From Altererythrobacter sp. Root672 (GTDB lineage Bacteria > Pseudomonadota > Alphaproteobacteria > Sphingomonadales > Sphingomonadaceae): DNA of 64,000 nucleotides. Made by a program: the position numbers and the translations under genes. Position 1 is the first letter of the stretch; each line of letters starts with the position of its first letter. The stretch spans positions 506,675-570,674 of the forward strand of contig NZ_LMHH01000002.1 of NCBI RefSeq assembly GCF_001427865.1, given 5' to 3'. Below are positions 60,955 to 64,000 of the stretch, one piece after another. The notes below the pieces were generated by a model that worked only from the letters and a program-made list of their open reading frames with translations, was not told where the DNA came from and searched no databases.

Positions 60955-61564
60955 CCAGATGCTGGAGACCTGGAAGGCGCAGGACGAAAAGCCACTCTAC
61001 GGCGTCAACCGCGAGCTGCTCCAACTCGTGATCACGCACGAGCAGGCGGATCTACGTCGCAAGCTTAGGAAGGAGCAATGGACCGCCTACATCATGGGCT
61101 CTGTCATGGCGCTCGTCGCCGCTCTCTCCCTGTGGGCGTTTATCTATTACCGCGGGCCGGTACTGGAAACGGCAGCGGCAGCTCTCGGCATTACCACGTT
61201 CGTCGCTTGGGTGGCGGCCATGTGGATTAGTCGGCGTCGCCAGGCACGGCGAGAGCGCCAGTTCGACAATACCCTGCGCGACGAGATTGGCCGCAATCTC
61301 TCACTACTCGACTATCGCCTTTCGCTTACAGGCCGTTGGATCGGTATTCTGTGGGCCATGCCCATCGTTGTGGGGGTAGTGCTGTTCCTGTGGTTCAGCG
61401 CCGCGATCAACACCGACACGGACCCTTGGTTTAGCGTCTGGATGATTGTCGTCCTAATTGTGATCGTCGTGACATCCGCCCGAAAGATGAGCGAACAGAC
61501 CAAGCGCGAGCTTGAACCGCGCCGTCAACGACTGCGCGAACTGCTCGACGGCCTTGAGGGCTAG
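60944..61564 (+). CDS. Membrane protein, likely anti-sigma-type partner
   Basis: A 206-residue protein with a soluble N-terminal ~45 residues (LETWKAQDEKPLYGVNRELL), then four membrane spans (for example AYIMGSVMALVAALSLWAF and WIGILWAMPIVVGVVLFLWF) and a basic C-terminus. It has no zinc-type anti-sigma HxxxCxxC motif. The overlap with the sigma gene suggests a sequestering role, so it would be an anti-sigma factor of a different kind. Confidence 0.78.
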   Translation: MNFDQMLETWKAQDEKPLYGVNRELLQLVITHEQADLRRKLRKEQWTAYIMGSVMALVAALSLWAFIYYRGPVLETAAAALGITTFVAWVAAMWISRRRQARRERQFDNTLRDEIGRNLSLLDYRLSLTGRWIGILWAMPIVVGVVLFLWFSAAINTDTDPWFSVWMIVVLIVIVVTSARKMSEQTKRELEPRRQRLRELLDGLEG

Positions 61565-61580
61565 TGAGAACGTCGCCAAA

Positions 61581-61702
61581 CGTCCGCTTTCCACCCATTG
61601 CGGACGTCAGGTGGCTCCGGTGACTGACCCGTAAGCAGACCTTCCGCTTTGCGGCTAGACGAATTGCCGCGCCCACGGCCGAGATGGGTGGAAAGCGGAC
61701 AT
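61581..61702. repeat. Intergenic repeat family, inverted pair (copy d)
   Basis: The left unit GTCCGCTTTCCACCCAT (61582-61598) and the right unit ATGGGTGGAAAGCGGAC (61684-61700) form a perfect 17-bp inverted repeat with 85 bp between. The element sits between the membrane partner gene and the convergent unknown gene. Confidence 0.85.
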
Positions 61703-61711
61703 AGCTCTTCG

Positions 61712-62404
61712 CTAGTGATTGTGGTCGGCAAGCGGTGACTGCACCTTGCCGACCAGCGCCATTGCGTGCTCTTTCGAAAGGCCCAGCAAGTTGCCAATCT
61801 CGTCGGTGGAAATGGTGGGCCGTTCCTTGAGAAGGTCTTCCACAGCCCACTGGAGGCTGCCCGCCATCGGATCGAAGAACCTCGGCGGATTGCTCAACTT
61901 GCGGCCAGTGCTGAGCAAGTCCTCATAGGTCTGCAACTGGGGCGGCCAGTGACCCAGCCTTGCATCAGCCAGGGCGGCCTCATCGATCCGTTGGAAGTAG
62001 AACTCATCGTAAATGCGGTCGTCCTGCGCGATGAGCCAAACGGTTGCACAGCAGCGGCATTTAGAGATGTAAAGCCACCACTTTTCCGGGCCAAATTCGA
62101 CAAGCTGGTCGAGTGTGTCGAATACCTTTTCGAAATAGAAATCCCCTCCCATGGGAATGGCGGCGGCATCGCGGATGGCAGGGCATTCGCATTCCTTCTG
62201 CGACCCCAAGGCGAGCGCGAGCGATTTGCGCAGCTTCCATACCTCGTCCCGGTTCGAGTAATCGCCGGATTCAAGGGCCCAGTGCAGTTCCTCGCCTATT
62301 GGCTCTTCCAGCCCATTTTGAGCCAGAAGCCACTCTTCAAACTTCCGTGCAGGCAGATCACCTCGCGAAAAAGCCCATAGTTGAGAAAGCTGGTCGTCGG
62401 TCAT
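61712..62404 (-). CDS. Unknown protein, possibly immunity-like
   Basis: A 230-residue protein. The N-terminal ~65 residues (LWAFSRGDLPARKFEEWL, then NRDEVWKLRKSLALAL) resemble small helical domains seen in polymorphic-toxin immunity proteins. The middle has a Cys cluster (ECECPAIRD, KCRCCATVWLIAQ) that may bind metal, and the end has a helical HTH-like STDEIGNLLGLSKEHAMALV. No toxin is nearby. The function is a guess. Confidence 0.7.
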   Translation of the reverse strand: MTDDQLSQLWAFSRGDLPARKFEEWLLAQNGLEEPIGEELHWALESGDYSNRDEVWKLRKSLALALGSQKECECPAIRDAAAIPMGGDFYFEKVFDTLDQLVEFGPEKWWLYISKCRCCATVWLIAQDDRIYDEFYFQRIDEAALADARLGHWPPQLQTYEDLLSTGRKLSNPPRFFDPMAGSLQWAVEDLLKERPTISTDEIGNLLGLSKEHAMALVGKVQSPLADHNH

Positions 62405-62432
62405 CGCGCTGACGGTTAGACGCTACCGGGCG

Positions 62433-62530
62433 ATGACCGCAATGGGTCGTTTGCAGACGGTCCGCTTTGGAGGGGGCGTCAATTTACGCTTTTACTGCTT
62501 GAAATGACCGGGATGAGTGGAAAGCGGACG
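62433..62530 (-). repeat. Intergenic repeat family, complete copy e (reverse orientation)
   Basis: ATGACCGCAATGGGTCGTTT, GCAGACGGTCCGCTTTGGAG and, at the right end, GAGTGGAAAGCGGACGT. This is the reverse complement of the order in copies b and c. Confidence 0.85.
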
Positions 62531-62617
62531 TCGCACCGACGCAGGTCATCGCCGCATTGTCTGTGAGCGAGAGAAGGGGCACTACCCGCTCGGGACCCGT
62601 TCAGGGAAGGTCGAGCG

Positions 62618-63218
62618 ATGTCATTCCATTCGTTGGAAGCGGATCGATTTTGGGCCAGGCAGTGCCTCGGCTTTCACATTCAGGCGCGCCCGCTTTCGGT
62701 AACGGCTAAGAACTTGGTGGCCCTGCAGCGACGGCTCCTCGCGGCATCACCAGTGACTCTCCTGCCAATTCCAGCCAACGCGCTCCATATATCGGTTTTT
62801 ACCTTGGTGTCGGCGCACTCCCAAGAGCGATCAAAAGAAGAACTCTGGACGACCATCCGCAAGGCGATGAGCAAGGAAATGGTGGCGCTTGCCTATGCCA
62901 AGGAGCCAATCCCGGTAACGTTCCGGCGATTGGCATTTACACCTAAAGCGGTAATCGTTGCGACGGAGGATCAACCAGAGCCCTTCCGCACCCTGCGAGT
63001 TCACTTAGGCGCACTACTGCGGTCCCTGGACCTGCACGCCCCCCGAGTACGATCAAACTCACGTCACGATAGCCCGTTTCGCACAGTCGATGGATGTGGA
63101 TCGCGAGCTATTGAGCTCAATCGAACGATCATTTGTGACCCTGGACGGTGTCTTCAAAAACATCGGGATTGTGCGCGAGCGGCAATACCCCTCACTTCTG
63201 ATCGACGAACTCCAATGA
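62618..63218 (+). pseudogene. 2H phosphoesterase (LigT/ThpR-like) with a frameshift
   Basis: The first frame has the signature HISVFTLV (first HxS/T motif). Removing one C from the six-C run at 63039-63044 restores a second frame that reads YDQTHVTIARF (second HxT motif) and ends VRERQYPSLLIDELQ, stopping at 63216-63218. As written, the protein ends in an unrelated frame. Two HxT motifs in one fold define this RNA-ligase/phosphoesterase family. Either a real frameshift or a homopolymer sequencing error. Confidence 0.8.
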
Positions 63219-63244
63219 CCGCAAATGGGTGGAAAGCGGACGTT
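63214..63244 (-). repeat. Intergenic repeat family, partial copy f
   Basis: AATGACCGCAAATGGGTGGA followed by AAGCGGACGTT. Its TGA supplies the stop codon of the 2H phosphoesterase frame. Confidence 0.8.
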
Positions 63245-63254
63245 CCTGGAATCC

Positions 63255-63770
63255 CTACGAAGATTGCTCGGAGAAAACCAACAAGGGCAGATCAAGCGGC
63301 TCGTAGGCAAAGCCAAGTATCGACACGGCGGCGGTGACCTGGCCCCGATGATGAGTGGCGTGATTGAACACGTGAAGCAGCGCCACGGGCATGGGCAGCG
63401 CCCGTTTCTGCCCGGTGGTCATGGTGTAATGAAGATCACCGGCGAGCGCATTTTCGCTCAGATCGTCGATGAACGCGGGCCATCGCGAGGCTGAGGTAAC
63501 CAGGCGAGAAGCGAGAACTGCCCGATCGCTCTCGAGCTCGGCATCGAGGGACGGAAGCGCCGAAGCGCACCCCGAAAACCTGGGAAACCAGATCTCGCTA
63601 TCGGTCAGTAGCAGGTGGTTCAGGGTGCCGTGGATCGACTCGAAGAAGAGGCCGCACTGTTGCCGGTAGATGGCCTCGGGAAGAGACTCGATCGACATCA
63701 GTAGACGCTCTGTCGCCCAGCAATGGTACCGAGCCATTTGAGCAACCTGACTTTTCGCCGAGACCGTCAT
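63255..63770 (-). CDS. DinB family protein
   Basis: A 171-residue four-helix-bundle protein of the DinB/YfiT superfamily. The metal-binding histidines are seen in SIHGTLNHLLLTD and HVFNHATHHRGQV. Members are often thiol-dependent enzymes of unknown substrate, some damage-induced. ATG 63770 is preferred over a longer upstream extension. Confidence 0.85.
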   Translation of the reverse strand: MTVSAKSQVAQMARYHCWATERLLMSIESLPEAIYRQQCGLFFESIHGTLNHLLLTDSEIWFPRFSGCASALPSLDAELESDRAVLASRLVTSASRWPAFIDDLSENALAGDLHYTMTTGQKRALPMPVALLHVFNHATHHRGQVTAAVSILGFAYEPLDLPLLVFSEQSS

Positions 63771-63804
63771 CGCTTCCCCCCCTTGTCCGCCTACAGGAAC
63801 CGCG

Positions 63805-63834
63805 AATGACCGCAATGGGTGGAAAGCGGAAATG
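63805..63834 (-). repeat. Intergenic repeat family, partial copy g
   Basis: AATGACCGCAATGGGTGGAA followed by AGCGGAAATG; the half unit only, between the DinB gene and the hydrolase end. Confidence 0.8.
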
Positions 63835-63886
63835 ACAGGTTACACGAAGATAGCGAAATAGGCGGACCTTCCCGGCATCTCCTGCG

Positions 63887-64000
63887 TCACAGCATGCCAA
63901 TGTTATGCAGCCATTGTTCGACTTGCCCCGGCCACTGCGTAGTGATCGGATCGTCTGTCGGCCGCATCCCGAATGCATGACCGCCATTTGCATAGATGCG
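63887..64000 (-). CDS. Alpha/beta hydrolase (BD-FAE/esterase type), C-terminal end; rest outside window
   Basis: The last 37 residues of a gene entering from the right edge, including YANGGHAFGMRP with the likely catalytic histidine, and TTQWPGQVEQWLHNIGML then stop. This is the typical end of acetylesterase-like alpha/beta hydrolases. It is open to the window edge and has no start here. Confidence 0.75.
   Translation of the reverse strand, partial: RIYANGGHAFGMRPTDDPITTQWPGQVEQWLHNIGML

Noticed and set aside
1..64000. CRISPR arrays, rRNA genes and complete tRNA genes.
   Set aside because: Searched by eye; no regularly spaced direct repeats and no complete cloverleaf were seen. Only the 18-nt tRNA end at 45339 was found.

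Overview
This window looks like chromosome of an alphaproteobacterium of the order Sphingomonadales, most likely near the Erythrobacteraceae (Erythrobacter/Altererythrobacter-like). The grounds are the strongly GC-rich coding bias, a sufBCDS operon carrying a DUF559 gene, a ThiS-ThiG fusion, DUF2093 and DUF6152 genes, and a family of intergenic repeats (AATGGGTGGAAAGCGGAC) of a kind I associate with that group. The assignment is inference from gene content; there is no 16S gene here.

Region 1 (1-45.2 kb) is mostly core chromosome. In order: the end of a glycine-rich membrane protein; rplM-rpsI; ctaA-cutA; a MerC-like protein and fused thiSG; a long-chain acyl-CoA synthetase, gamma-glutamyltransferase and pyrD; a likely small RNA with a strong terminator; the SUF iron-sulphur operon (Rrf2 regulator, sufB, DUF559, sufC, sufD, sufS, sufT-like, sufA-like), joined throughout by 1-14 nt overlaps; adenosine kinase; a BioF2/FemAB-like acyltransferase coupled to a proline-dehydrogenase-like protein; purD and xseA, divergent with overlapping start codons; an M23 peptidase; rpmB, tadA, RNase T2 and nadC; a LytS/LytTR two-component pair; DsbA-like and M48 proteins; a large acidic PAS protein; a sterol-desaturase-like enzyme, mmcB and a lipid kinase; the ppk-ppx polyphosphate pair; and an orphan Flp pilin behind an AT-rich leader full of dyads.

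Region 2 (45.3-54.7 kb) is an integrated mobile element. Its left end is an 18-nt copy of a tRNA 3' end (T-stem, acceptor and CCA), followed by a P4-type tyrosine recombinase, an AlpA-like HTH protein, and one continuous overlapping operon carrying a CHC2/Toprim primase, a DUF3987 helicase-like protein and several unknowns. One of these contains a five-copy 9-bp repeat arranged as a hairpin. A KAP-family P-loop NTPase, a candidate defence gene, sits convergent at the end. No capsid, tail or conjugation genes are visible, so the element resembles a phage satellite or small replicating island. The right attachment site and the intact tRNA were not found.

Region 3 (54.8-64 kb) is accessory DNA built as a mosaic of short gene units. 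One unit is a three-gene, overlapping, more AT-rich cassette (a possible RelE/HigB-like toxin, an HTH protein and a DUF6941 protein) that ends 6 bp from the broken end of an SRAP (YedK/HMCES) gene. From there on nearly every gene or gene pair is separated by a copy of one intergenic repeat family: a Tiki/ChaN-like plus DUF6624 fusion, a GST fragment plus GNAT, an ECF sigma factor plus membrane partner, an unknown protein, a frameshifted 2H phosphoesterase, DinB, and the end of an alpha/beta hydrolase. The combination of repeats and broken genes suggests recurrent recombination at the repeats.
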